The position numbers and the translations under genes were made by a program. A stretch of 64,000 bases of DNA, taken from NCBI RefSeq assembly GCF_036323735.1, contig NC_086036.1:39492550-39556549 (forward strand), given 5' to 3'. The DNA comes from Rattus norvegicus. Taxonomy: Eukaryota > Chordata > Mammalia > Rodentia > Muridae. The notes under the pieces are model-generated. The model was not told where the DNA came from, did not search any database, and saw only the letters and a list, made by a program, of their open reading frames with translations. Shown one piece after another: positions 52,971 to 62,465 of the stretch (position 1 is its first letter; every line of letters begins with the position of its first letter).

Positions 52971-53012
52971 TTTTTTTAATTTGTTTGTTTGTTTGGGTTT
53001 TTGTGTCTTTTA

Positions 53013-53484
53013 AGTATTATTATAATGTTCATCCTAGCACTTCTTTCCCAGGTTGCTTCTTGTCATAGGGTTTTATTATGGCTGTAGTAACCATGATTAA
53101 GTCACCACAATGACTTGTGTTTATGTATTTATAATGGCAGAACTCTACAACAATATAAGAGACAGAAATAGAGCATTTCAAGCTAGTTATCCTGTTATAC
53201 ACTTACACAAACAACAAGAAACCATGTCTCTAGCAAGTTAGAAAGAGAGGATGAAAATCTAAGGTTGTTACATAACTTCCACATGTCTCTGTGGCACAAG
53301 AGAGCCTACCCTTAAATATATTCACTCACAATAACATGAGTGCAATGAACATACATACATGCATAATACAAAAAAGAAAATGCAGATAGCATGAGTTTTT
53401 AAGTCATAAAATATTGATTTGGGTATTAACCTGGTTATTAATTATCCATACCAGTTATATGAAATGTAATCTCCCAGAGTTTGT
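53013..53484. other. Short spacer between L1 fragments; unrecognised
   Basis: About 470 bp of AT-rich sequence with no recognisable element; includes a minor 'CATACATACATGCATAATAC' repeat near 53,350. Confidence 0.4.
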
Positions 53485-54030
53485 CCTAGTAGTACAATGA
53501 ACCCCAGAGATCTGAGTAAGTTGGAATTATGATGGGGATTAAATAGAGTCTACAAATTGATTTCAGGAAGGTGGAAATTTTTATTATATCAATCCTCCCA
53601 ATCCATAAACTTGGAAGATCTTTCCATCTTCTGAGGTCTTCTTCAATTTCTTTATTCCGGGACTTGAATTTCTTGTCATACAGATATTTTACTTGTTGGG
53701 TTTGACTCATAGCAAGGCATTTTCTATTATCTGTGACTATTGTAAAGGCTGTCATTTCTTTAATTTCTTTCCACCCTATTTATTGTGTGCGTAGTGGATA
53801 GTTATTGATTTGTTTGAGTTAGTTTATATCTAGCCAATTTGCTAAAGTTCTTTATCAGCTGTAGGACTTCTCTGGTGGAATTGTTGGGGACATTTAACTA
53901 TTTTATCATATCATCTGCATATAGTGATATTGGGCCTTCTTCATTTCCAATTTGTATCCATTTGAACTCCTTTTGTTGTCTTATGCTTGAGATAGAACTC
54001 CAAGTTCTCTATTGAATACATAAGGAGGGA
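53485..54030 (-). mobile_element. Old LINE-1 ORF2 fragment
   Basis: Antisense RT-region fragment: 'CCAATCCATAAACTTGGAAG' and 'TCTTCTTCAATTTCTTTATT' correspond to the same ORF2 segment as 48,560-48,620. The RT active-site region is at about 53,905-53,925 ('CATATCATCTGCATATAGTG'). Divergence and internal stops mark it as old. Whether it belonged to the 45,826-53,012 element is unclear: its segment overlaps sequence already present there, so it is probably a separate insertion. Confidence 0.85.
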
Positions 54031-54388
54031 GTGGGAAATCTGAGAAGCAATGAACCCTATTAAGAAAAACAGAGTTTTACGGCAATCATAACTATCACCT
54101 ATAATCGAAAGAGAAAAAAATACAAAAATGGGAGTAAGGGGTTTGCCTACATAAAACATTGCTATAGGAGATATGAGAATATAAACTTATTCTGAAAAGA
54201 AAACTAAACATACCCAAAATGCCCCAAGTTTCAGACAGTTAAGAATAAGAGTTCCAAGAACATATCTCAAGAAAAGAAAGCATTGATTAAAAAATATTGC
54301 TCAATAATTTTCAATATCAATTCTATAAATTTCCTGGTAAAACAAATTTTCTAACTGGCAAGATGACAAACAAAAATCTATTCATGCT
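54031..54388. other. Spacer before the first sense LINE-1; unrecognised
   Basis: AT-rich 350 bp with no clear element or gene. It forms the 5' flank of the L1 that starts at about 54,389. I found no convincing match to the sequence after that element's 3' end, so no target-site duplication is called. Confidence 0.4.
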
Positions 54389-55095
54389 CTCTGCTCCCAA
54401 ACGCTGTGGGAGAGAGACCTCACCGCCTGATCAGGTGGGCACTCCTGAGGCTACAGAGCGGAGGAGACCACCAACACTGCCCACCCCTGCCCACATCCCT
54501 GGCCCAAGAGGCAACTGTATAAGGCCTCTGGGTTCCCGTAGGGGAGGGCCCAGGAGCGGCAGGACCCCTGCGCCTGAGACACCGCCGGAACCTGAAGGAA
54601 ACAGACCGGATAAACAGTTCTCTGCACCCAAATCCCGTGGGAGGGAGAGCTAAACCTTCAGAGAGGCAGACACGCCTGGGAAACCAGAAGAGACTGCACT
54701 CTGTGCACATCCAGACGCCAGAGGAAAACACCAAACGTCATCTGGAACCCTGGTGCACGGAGGCTCCCGGAAAGAGCGGCGCAGATCTTCCCGGTTGCTG
54801 CCGCCGCGGAGAGGACTTGGGCAGTACCCCACGAGCAAACTTGAGCCTTGGAACCACAGGTAGACCAACTTTTCCCCTGCAAGAAAGCTGCCTGGTGAAC
54901 TCAAGACACAGGCCCACAGGAACAGCTGAAGACCTGTAGAGGGGAAAAAGTACACGCCCGAAAGCAGAACACTCTGTCCCCATAACTGACTGAAAGAGAG
55001 GAAAACAGGTCTACAGCACTCCTGACACGCAGGCTTATAGGACAGTCTAGCCACTGTCAGAAATAGCAGAACAAAGTAACACTAGAGATAAGCTG
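54389..55095 (+). promoter_or_regulatory. LINE-1 5' UTR with internal promoter region
   Basis: GC- and CpG-rich leader starting 'CTCTCTGCTCCCAAACGCTG' and running to the ORF1 start. It matches 61,766-62,465 of the second L1 closely. L1 5' UTRs carry the element's internal RNA polymerase II promoter. That role is inferred from the family, not shown by a specific site here. Minus-strand open frames across it are artefacts of high GC. Confidence 0.75.
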
Positions 55096-56145
55096 ATGGC
55101 GAGAGGCAAGCGCAAGAACCCAAGCAACAGAAACCAAGACTACATGGCATCATCGGAGCCCAATTCTCCCACCAAAGCAAACACGGAATATCCAAACACA
55201 CCAGAAAAGCAAGATCTAGTTTCAAAATCATATTTGATCATGATGCTGGAGGACTTCAAGAAAGACATAAACAACTCCCTTAGAGAACAAGTAGAAGCCT
55301 ACAGAGAGGAATCGCAAAAATCCCTGAAAGAATTCCAGGAAAACACAATCAAACAGTTGAAGGAATTAAAAATGGAAATAGAAGCAATCAAGAAAGAACA
55401 CATGGAAACAACCCTGGACATAGAAAATCAAAAGCAAAGACAAGGAGCTGTAGATACAAGCTTCACCAACAGAATACAAGAGATGGAAGAGAGAATATCA
55501 GGAGATTCCATAGAAATCATTGACTCAACTGTCAAAGATAATGTAAAGCAGAAAAAGCTACTGGTCCAAAACATACAGGAAATCCAGGACTCAATGAGAA
55601 GATCAAACCTAAGGATAATAGGTATAGAAGAGAGTGAAGACTCCCAGCTCAAAGGACCAGTAAATATCTTCAACAAAATCATAGAAGAAAACTTCCCTAA
55701 CCTAAAAAAAGAGATACCCATAGGCATACAAGAAGCCTACAGAACTCCAAATAGATTGGAACAGAAAAGAAACACCTCCCGTCACATAATAGTCAAAATA
55801 CCAAACGCACAAAATAAAGAAAGAATATTAAAAGCAGTAAGGGAAAAAGGTCAAGTAACATATAAAGGCAGACCTATCAGAATCACACCAGACTTCTCGC
55901 CAGAAACTATGAAGGCCAGAAGATCCTGGACTGATGTCATACAGACCCTAAGAGAACACAAATGCCAGCCCAGGTTACTGTATCCTGCAAAACTCTCAAT
56001 TAACATAGATGGAGAAACCAAGATATTCCATGACAAAACCAAATTTACACAATATCTTTCTACAAATCCAGCACTACAAAGGATGATAAATGGTAAAGCC
56101 CAACATAAGGAGGCAAGCTATACTCTAGAAGAAGCAAGAAACTAA
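55096..56145 (+). CDS. LINE-1 ORF1 protein, open reading frame
   Basis: Codes for the L1 RNA-binding chaperone that coats L1 RNA and is needed for retrotransposition in the family. It is 349 aa, starting MARGKRKNPSNRNQDYMASS. A basic, low-complexity N-terminus is followed by a coiled coil at about residues 45-150 (EDFKKDINNSLREQVEAY, KQLKELKMEIEAIKKE), then the RRM-like domain (about 160-250; LRIIGIEESEDSQLKGPVNI) and the C-terminal domain (about 255-330; ITPDFSPETMKARRSW). It is open throughout but lacks two residues (A-E) in ERISGDSIEI relative to the copy at 62,466, an in-frame 6 bp loss near 55,503. ORF2 follows after 59 bp. Expression is not implied. Confidence 0.92.
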   Translation: MARGKRKNPSNRNQDYMASSEPNSPTKANTEYPNTPEKQDLVSKSYLIMMLEDFKKDINNSLREQVEAYREESQKSLKEFQENTIKQLKELKMEIEAIKKEHMETTLDIENQKQRQGAVDTSFTNRIQEMEERISGDSIEIIDSTVKDNVKQKKLLVQNIQEIQDSMRRSNLRIIGIEESEDSQLKGPVNIFNKIIEENFPNLKKEIPIGIQEAYRTPNRLEQKRNTSRHIIVKIPNAQNKERILKAVREKGQVTYKGRPIRITPDFSPETMKARRSWTDVIQTLREHKCQPRLLYPAKLSINIDGETKIFHDKTKFTQYLSTNPALQRMINGKAQHKEASYTLEEARN

Positions 56146-56204
56146 TTGTCTTGGCAACAAAACAAAGAGAATGAAAGCACACAAACATAACCTCACATCC
56201 AAAT

Positions 56205-56542
56205 ATGAATATAACGGGAAGCAATAATCACTATTCCTTAATATCTCTCAACATCAATGGCCTCAACTCCCCAATAAAAAGACATAGATTAACAAACTGG
56301 ATACGCAATGAGGACCCTGCATTCTGCTGCCTACAGGAAACACACCTCAGAGACAAAGACAGACACTACCTCAGAGTGAAAGGCTGGAAAACAACTTTCC
56401 AAGCAAATGGTCAGAAGAAGCAAGCTGGAGTAGCCATTCTAATATCAAATAAAATCAATTTTCAACTAAAATTCAAATAAGATAAGGAAGGACACTTCAT
56501 ATTCATCAAAGGAAAAATCCACCAAGATGAACTCTCAATCCT
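56205..56542 (+). pseudogene. LINE-1 ORF2 N-terminal fragment, frameshifted
   Basis: Starts MNITGSNNHYSLISLNINGL. This is the beginning of the APE-like endonuclease domain and includes the conserved Asn (NINGL) and the catalytic Glu in LQETHLRD. The frame stops at 56,480 after ISNKINFQLKFK because of a small deletion relative to the second L1 ('AAATTCAAATAAG' here, 'AAAGTCATCAAAAAAG' there). L1 homology continues to 56,542 and then ends at foreign sequence. The rest of the endonuclease and the RT are absent. Confidence 0.9.
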
Positions 56543-56712
56543 CATCTTTGGTTGGTTTATATACAAGTGTGCAATTTCTAGGCTTGAAAGTAAAATGATG
56601 CTATCTGGTGCTGGATAGAGGAGCCTTATTTTTTATTATGGCAGCTTGCTATTTTTGTAACATGGTGATTTGCTTGAACACAATAAAGTACAGTAGTAAC
56701 TGAAAAAAAAAA
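56543..56712 (+). pseudogene. mRNA 3'-end-like fragment with poly(A), inside a LINE-1
   Basis: 170 bp unlike any L1 sequence in the window, bounded by 'CTCTCAATCCT' (L1 ORF2) on the left and L1 ORF2 C-terminal sequence on the right. It ends with AATAAA (56,682-56,687), 15 bp, and a run of ten A (56,703-56,712), the arrangement of a polyadenylated transcript. There is no open frame of note, so it would be 3' UTR. I do not recognise the source gene. Best read as a processed (retrotransposed) transcript end captured during L1 reverse transcription or brought in by a separate insertion. Confidence 0.72.
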
Positions 56713-57259
56713 GAAATGTTCAACATCTTTAGTCATAAGGGAAATGCAAATCAAATCAACCCTGAGATTTCACCTCACACCAATGAGAATGGCTAAGATC
56801 AAAAACTCAGGTGACAGCAGATGCTGGCGAGGATGTGGAGAAGGAGGAACACTCCTCCATTGTTGGTGGGATTGCAGACTGGTACAACCATTCTGGAAAT
56901 CAGTCTGGAGGTTCCTCAGAAAATTGGACATTGAACTACCTGAGGATCCAGCTATACCTCTCTTGGGCATATACCCACAAGGTGCCCCAACATATCAAAA
57001 AGACACGTGCTCCACTATGTTCATAGCAGCCTTATTTATAATAGCCAGAAGCTGGAAAGAACCCAAATGCCCTTCAACAGAGGAATGGATACAGAAAATG
57101 TGGTACATCTACACAATGGAATATTACTCAGCTATCAAAAACAATGACTTTATGAAATTCGTAGGTAAATGGTTGGAACTGGAAAATATCATCCTGAGTG
57201 AGCTAACCCAATCACAGAAAAACACACATGGGATTCACTCATTGATAAGTGGCTATTAG
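56713..57259 (+). pseudogene. LINE-1 ORF2 C-terminal fragment
   Basis: An open 171-codon stretch from 56,744 (MQIKSTLRFHLTPMRMAKIK) to the normal ORF2 stop (...HSLISGY) at 57,259. It contains the Cys/His motif read as CWRGCGEGGTLLHCWWDC. L1 homology begins at the poly(A) junction (AAAGAAATGTTCAACATC). It has no start context of its own and no catalytic domain, so it is a remnant and not a gene. Confidence 0.9.
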
Positions 57260-57833
57260 CCCAAATGCTTGAATTACCCTAGATGCCTAGAACAAATGAA
57301 ACTCAAGAGGGATGATCAAAATGTGAATGCTTCACTCATTCTTTAAAAGGAAGAACAAGAATACCCTTGGCAGGGAATAGAGAGGCAAAGATTAAAACAG
57401 AGACAGAAGGAACACCCATTCAGAGCCTGCCCCACATGTGGCCCATACACATACAGCTACCCAATTAGACAAGATGGATGAAGCAAAGAAGTGCAGGCAG
57501 ACAGGAGTCAGATATAGATCTCTCCTGAGAGACACAACCAGAATACAGCAAATACATAGGCGAATGCCAGCAGCAAAGCACTGAACTGAGAACAGGACCC
57601 CCGTTGAAGGAATCAGAGAAAGAACTGGAAGAGCTTGAAGGGCCTCGTGACCCCTTATGTACAACAATGCCAAGCAACTAGAGTTTCCAGGGACTAAGCC
57701 ACAACCTAAAGACTATACATGGACTGACCCTGGACTCTGACCTCATAGGTAGCAATGAATATCCTTGTAAGATCACCAGTGGAAATGGAAGCCCTTGGTC
57801 CTGCTAAGACTGAACCCCTAGTGAACTAGATTG

Positions 57834-57905
57834 TTGGGGGGAGGGCGGCAATGGGGGTGGGGTGGGGAGGGAAACACCCATAAAGAAGGGGAAGGGGGAT
57901 TAGGG
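57834..57905 (+). repeat. L1 3' UTR G-rich polypurine tract
   Basis: Several runs of three to six G ('GGGGTGGGGTGGGGAGGG', later 'AAGGGGAAGGGGG') in the 3' UTR. This is a known conserved feature of mammalian L1 3' UTRs with potential to form G-quadruplex. Confidence 0.85.
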
Positions 57906-57981
57906 GTATGTTTGCCAGGAAACCGGGAAAGGGAATAACATTCGAAATGTAAATAAGAAATACTCAAGTTAATAAAAAAAA

Positions 57982-58163
57982 AGAAGGGGAAAAAATAGAA
58001 ATGTTGGGGGGAAAAACCCTAATATCCAGATCCCGTGTAAACCTTTTTAAATGCACTTCGAATTGTTAAGAAAAAAGTCAAAATCATAAAAAAGACTGTC
58101 TTTCATTAGAGGTCAAATGAGTCTGTATACTCAACATATCTGTACACACATGCTTACTGTGTG
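57982..58163. other. Spacer after the first sense LINE-1
   Basis: About 180 bp with G-run and A-run rich sequence and no recognised element. Confidence 0.4.
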
Positions 58164-58556
58164 TGTTGGGAGCGATGCCCTTAAAACCCTCCATTATTGA
58201 TGTTAATATTATGGTTAGAGTTAAGTATGACTGGGTTCATGGAAAATCCCCAGCCAACTGCAGAAGACTAATACAAATATGGTGGTCAGGATGAATAATA
58301 ATATGACAAAGTTCTGACCTTGCTGAGAAATACATCTGATATCAGGATGCTCATATGACCTGTAACCTTTCTGAGAAACCTGCTGACTAATAGATATGAC
58401 AAACCCATGACCTTTCTGGCATCCTGTTGACATCAGCTGACCACAAGAGAGCTGTGTCCTTGGCCTCCGTAAATGTTTCCCACTCCCCTCCTCTGTTACT
58501 CCTATTATGGTATAAATTCAGCCTTGGGAAAAAAATAAAATTGTTGCCTTGATCAG
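58164..58556 (+). mobile_element. Solo LTR-like element (endogenous retrovirus, ERVK/IAP-like)
   Basis: Opens TGTTGGGAGC, the start typical of IAP-like rodent LTRs, and closes near 'TTGCCTTGATCA', giving TG...CA ends over ~390 bp. It holds a TATA-like 'GGTATAAATTC' (58,509) and an AATAAA-type signal (about 58,534) close downstream. No internal retroviral genes are seen on either side, so at most it is a solitary or truncated LTR. The family assignment is tentative. Confidence 0.5.
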
Positions 58557-59759
58557 AAAAAAAAATGTGAAGTTTCTGGAAGAAACCTTATCTTCCTTAT
58601 GCTCCACAAAAAAAGGAAATACCTTTAGTCCATGAAGGATAACTTAAGACCCACAGTAATCATGAAGAAGGCAGGGGTGGATATCATCTGTGTTGTGTGG
58701 TCCTGTGAAAGGTCAGATATTTAGCAGAAAATTATCAAACATTTAACGGTGAGAGGGGGAGATAAAAGAATGTAACTTTAAAATTATATTGACTTCACTC
58801 TTCTTTGGGCAGAAACATTTTAAATACTATTCCATTGTCCTTCCTGGTGTGTGTGTTTTAATTGTTGTATCACATCCACCTCCTGGGACATTGGCCCTTA
58901 TATGAGTGTGTGGTTGCTAATTGCTAAGGAGGCCTGGGGAGGGGCTGGCAAAGTGGGGCTCCGATAGGACAGAAGATGAGTTCAAGTGAGGCTGGCAATA
59001 ATTCTGGCCTTACAAGGGCAAACACAATAAATATATCTGCTGGGAAGATGTCTGGTCACAGTAATATAAAACCAACCAGTATCCCTTAATCCCAAGGTTG
59101 TGATTTACTTGGGAAGAAAAACCAAAGAACACACAGCATCAGTTCAAAAAAAAAAAAAAAGCCAAGTAAATATATCTATGGGAAAAAATGAAAGTAGTTA
59201 TAAGCAAAAATATTTATACTGTCAATATAAAAATTCACAAGTGATTGAGTATCAATAATATTCTAATATTTAAAGGCCTTGAATATGCAAAAGCAAATGA
59301 AAATTCAGATGAAAAGGAATAATAAGTCAGGGCTGAAATTAATTAGACAGTAATACAAAGAATGAATGAAATGAAGTTTGTTCATTGTAAAGAGTAATAA
59401 GACTGTAAAATGTCTGGCAAATGTCACAAAAAAGCAAACTTAGTAAAATACTAAATAAAAAAAGAATCCTGTAAGTCTTGAAGAACACTTAACACAAATA
59501 TTCCTCACACTCTTTTTTCAAAGAGGAAGTAACACTTTTAAATTCTTTTTATGTACTAAATTAACCTGATAAAAATGATACAAAAACTGAAATAAAAGAA
59601 AATCATTAGCTCTAATTCACAAAAATATGTAAGTTCTGAAGGCAAAATTTGCTATGAAAATAAAGTAGCGAATAAAAAAATTTCTACAGAGAAGTGAAGA
59701 ATATAGCAAAAGAATTAACCATCATAATTAAGTCAACCTCATCCCAGTAATTTACAAAT
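58557..59759. other. AT-rich spacer, no element recognised
   Basis: About 1.2 kb, AT-rich, with a 15-base A run near 59,147. No coding region or named repeat that I can support. Confidence 0.4.
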
Positions 59760-61530
59760 TTTTTGGGGAATGACAGCTGGACTCTCATAAGTGCAGACAA
59801 TCCTGAGAACTCAGGGGAGACCACCACTTCTGCTCACATTCCTGGCCCAAGCAAAACCTGTCTAGTAGGCACTGGATACAAGAATATAGGATCAGTAAGG
59901 AGCAGGAACCTGATGGTTTCTGCCCTCACTCAGAACTGAACTAAACAGATGCCACAACTCCCTGCACCCAAATCTCAAGGGGAGACAGCTAGAACCTCAA
60001 AAGTGCAGACATTCCTGAGAGCTCAAAGAGGCAACTACTTCTGCCCACATTCCTGACCAAGAGGAAGCCATCTACTGGCCTCTGTATCCTACAGGCACTG
60101 GGACCTAAGAGCAGTCAGGGACAGGAACCTTCTTATTTCTGCCTGCACTAAGACATGAAAGACAGTCACCAGGAGTGCTTACACACATGGGAGCAGAGGT
60201 AAGACCAACTCTTCTCCACCAAACAATCCACACGGAGGCTTCAGTTCACACAAACCAAGGAGCAGCTTTCTGTTCCCATATCTGGCCGAAAGAAAACAAA
60301 TCTACAAAAGTGTTGACACACAGGCCCTCAGGAGGGTCAATCAACTGTCAGAAACAGCAAGACAAGATAACACAAGAGACAAACTGATGGCAAGCACAGT
60401 AACCTTAGCAACAGAAACGAAGACTACTTGGCATCATTGGTGTCTAGCTCTCCCACAAAATCAAATACTCGACATCCAAATACACAGGGAAAGTAAAATT
60501 TGGATTTAAAATCATATCTCATGATGATGATAGAGGACTTCAAGAAAGACATAAATAAACTTCTTTAAAAAAAACAGAATAACAGAGGTAAACAAATAGA
60601 AGCCCTTAAAGAGGAAACACAAAAGTCTCTTAAAGAATTACAGGAAAACACAACCACACAGGTGAACGTATTGAACAAAACCCTCCAGGATTTAAAAATG
60701 GAAATAGAAACAATAAAATAAAAAATAGAAACAATAAAAAGCACAAAGAAAGATAGCCCTGGAGATAGAAAACCAAGGAGAGAGATCAAGAGATATAAAT
60801 GCAAGCATCATAAACAGAATACATGAGATAGAAGGGAAAATCTCAGGGGCAGAAGATACCATCGAAAACATTGATGAAACCTTCAATGATAATGTTAAAT
60901 ACAAAAAGTTCCTAAGCCAAAGCATCCAGGAAATCCAGGACACAATGAGAAGATGAAATCTTTGGATAATAAGTATAGAACAGAGTGAAGACTCCCAATT
61001 TAAAGCCGGTAAATTTCTTCAACAAAATTATAGGAGAAAACTTCCCTAACCTAAAGAAAGAGACACAAATAAACATAAAATAAGCATACAAAATTCCAAA
61101 TAGATTGGACCAGAAGAGACATTTCTCCTTTCATAAAATACTCCAAACACAAAAGCACGAAAGAAAGAAAGAATATTAAATCTGTAAGGGAAAAAAGTCA
61201 AGTAACATGTAAAGGCAGATGTATAAGAATTTTACCAACTTCTCCCCAGAGAGTGTGAACATAAGGTGTGCCACAGATGTCATACATAACATAAGAGAAC
61301 ATAAATACCAGTGCAGGCTACTATAACCACAAAAACTCACAACATAGATGGAGAAACCAAAATATCAGATAACAAAACCAAATTTACACAATATCCTTCT
61401 ATAAATCCAGTCTTCCAAAGGATAATAGATGGAAAACTCTTAAACAAGGTGTGAAACTATATCCTAGAAAAAGTAAGAAAAATATCTTCTTGGAACAAAT
61501 CCAAGAGAGACAAATAAAAAAAAAGTAAAA
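59760..61530 (+). mobile_element. Old sense LINE-1: 5' UTR and ORF1 only
   Basis: An older L1 of which only the leader and ORF1 region remain. The leader has two related ~212 bp units ('AAGTGCAGACAATCCTGAGA' near 59,789, 'AAGTGCAGACATTCCTGAGA' near 60,001). These resemble the tandem monomers of rodent L1 promoters. ORF1 homology ends at about 61,480, followed by A-rich sequence ('AAATAAAAAAAAAGTAAAAT'). The young L1 leader begins at about 61,548. Confidence 0.82.
60387..61480 (+). pseudogene. Decayed LINE-1 ORF1
   Basis: Aligned by eye to the intact ORF1 at 62,466. 'AAAATCATATCTCATGATGA' and 'GAGGACTTCAAGAAAGACAT' near 60,507-60,556 match the start of the coiled coil, 'AAGCATCCAGGAAATCCAGG' near 60,919 the domain junction, and 'AACCAAATTTACACAATATC' near 61,377 the C-terminal end. 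Numerous stops, for example TAA soon after 'ACACAGGGAAAG', and frameshifts abolish coding. The conserved order shows it was once a full ORF1. Confidence 0.87.
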
Positions 61531-61547
61531 TAAAAAATTAAATTAAG

Positions 61548-62465
61548 ACACAGGTCTTCCTGGTTGTTCTCGCCTCAGAGAGCCCATGGGCAGCACCCCG
61601 TGAGCAAACTTGAGCCTCGGGACCACAGGTAAGACCAACTTGTCTGCTGCAAGAGAGCTGCCTGGTGAGATCAGGACACACAGAGGCAGAGTTCATCTAG
61701 GACCGGGCACGTCCTGTGTTTGCCGGAGGTCCCACGCCCGCGGATCCCGGCCCGCAGCAGCTCTCTGCTCCCAGACCCCTTGGGAAAGAGGCCTCACCCC
61801 CTGGTCAGGTGGGCACTCCTGAGGCTGAAGAGCAGAAGAGACCACCAACACTGCCCACCCCTGCCCACATCCCTGGCCCAAGAGGAAACTGTATAAGGCC
61901 TCTGGGCTCCCATGGGGGAGGGTCCAGGAGCGGCGGGACCCCTGCCTGAGACACCGCCGGAACCTGAAGGAAACAGACCGGACAAACAGTTCTCTGCACC
62001 CAAATCCCGAGGGAGGGAGAGCTAAACCTTCAGAGAGGCAGACACGCCTGGGAAACCAGAAGAGACTGCTCTCTGTGCACACATCTCGGACGCCAGAGGA
62101 AAACACCAAAGGCCATCTGGAACCCTGGTGCACTGAAGCTCCCGGAAGGGGCAGCACAGGTCTTCCTGGTTGCTGCCGCTGCAGAGAGCCCCTGGGCAGC
62201 ACCCCACGAGCGAACTTGAGCCTCGGGACCACAGGTAAGACCAACTTTTCTGCTGCAAGAAAGCTGCCTGGTAAACTCAAGACACAGGCCCACAGCTGAA
62301 GACCTGTAGAGAGGAAAAACTACACGCCCGAAAGCAGAACACTCTGTCCCCATAACTGACTGAAAGAGAGGAAAACAGGTCTACAGCACTCCTGACACGC
62401 AGGCTTATAGGACAGTCTAGCCACTGTCAGAAATAGCAGAACAAAGTAACACTAGAGATAAGCTG
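61548..62465 (+). promoter_or_regulatory. LINE-1 5' UTR with a partial tandem monomer
   Basis: The stretch 61,548-61,680 ('CAGGTCTTCCTGG', 'GAGCCTCGGGACCACAGGTA') recurs at about 62,154-62,285, an offset of 606 bp. So the leader consists of one full ~606 bp unit preceded by the tail of another. Tandem 5' UTR units are known promoters in rodent L1s; promoter function here is inferred. The L1 at 54,389 lacks the extra partial unit. Confidence 0.8.

Larger units (their letters stand above)
50542..53012 (-). mobile_element. Old LINE-1, ORF2 part (interrupted element, second piece)
   Basis: Continues the 45,826-46,440 element: last bit of the 3' UTR, then heavily mutated ORF2. Recognisable pieces are the C-terminal end ...SLINGY near 50,648, KLIEEKVGKSLEHTDSAEN (51,394-51,777) and MIISLDAEKAFDKIQQLY (ending 52,759). 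The 5' end fades into T-rich sequence at about 52,970-53,012. Divergence from the younger element is substantial, consistent with an older subfamily. Confidence 0.88.
54389..57981 (+). mobile_element. Rearranged rat LINE-1 with an mRNA-like insert
   Basis: Order: 5' UTR (54,389-55,095), ORF1 (55,096-56,145), start of ORF2 (56,205-56,542), a 170 bp non-L1 piece ending in AATAAA and poly(A) (56,543-56,712), the C-terminal part of ORF2 and the 3' UTR (56,713-57,965), and a terminal oligo-A at about 57,972-57,981. A full rat L1 would be over 6 kb; about 3 kb of ORF2 is missing. No L1 sequence follows the 3' end, so it is not a simple insertion of one element into another intact one. Confidence 0.88.

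Noticed and set aside
54420..55054. Minus-strand frames of 66-134 codons in the L1 5' UTR, and similar at 61,693-62,353
   Set aside because: GC-rich leader has few stops on either strand. No rat L1 antisense ORF is established to my knowledge, and the two loci differ in frame and length.
55428..55727. Minus-strand 99-codon frame opposite ORF1 (and 62,669-63,103)
   Set aside because: Complement of the ORF1 coiled-coil region; a shadow of the real frame.
60175..60387. + strand 70-codon frame starting MLTHMGAEV
   Set aside because: Lies in the 5' UTR of the old L1 directly upstream of the ORF1 start; no domain or conservation with the young L1 leader.
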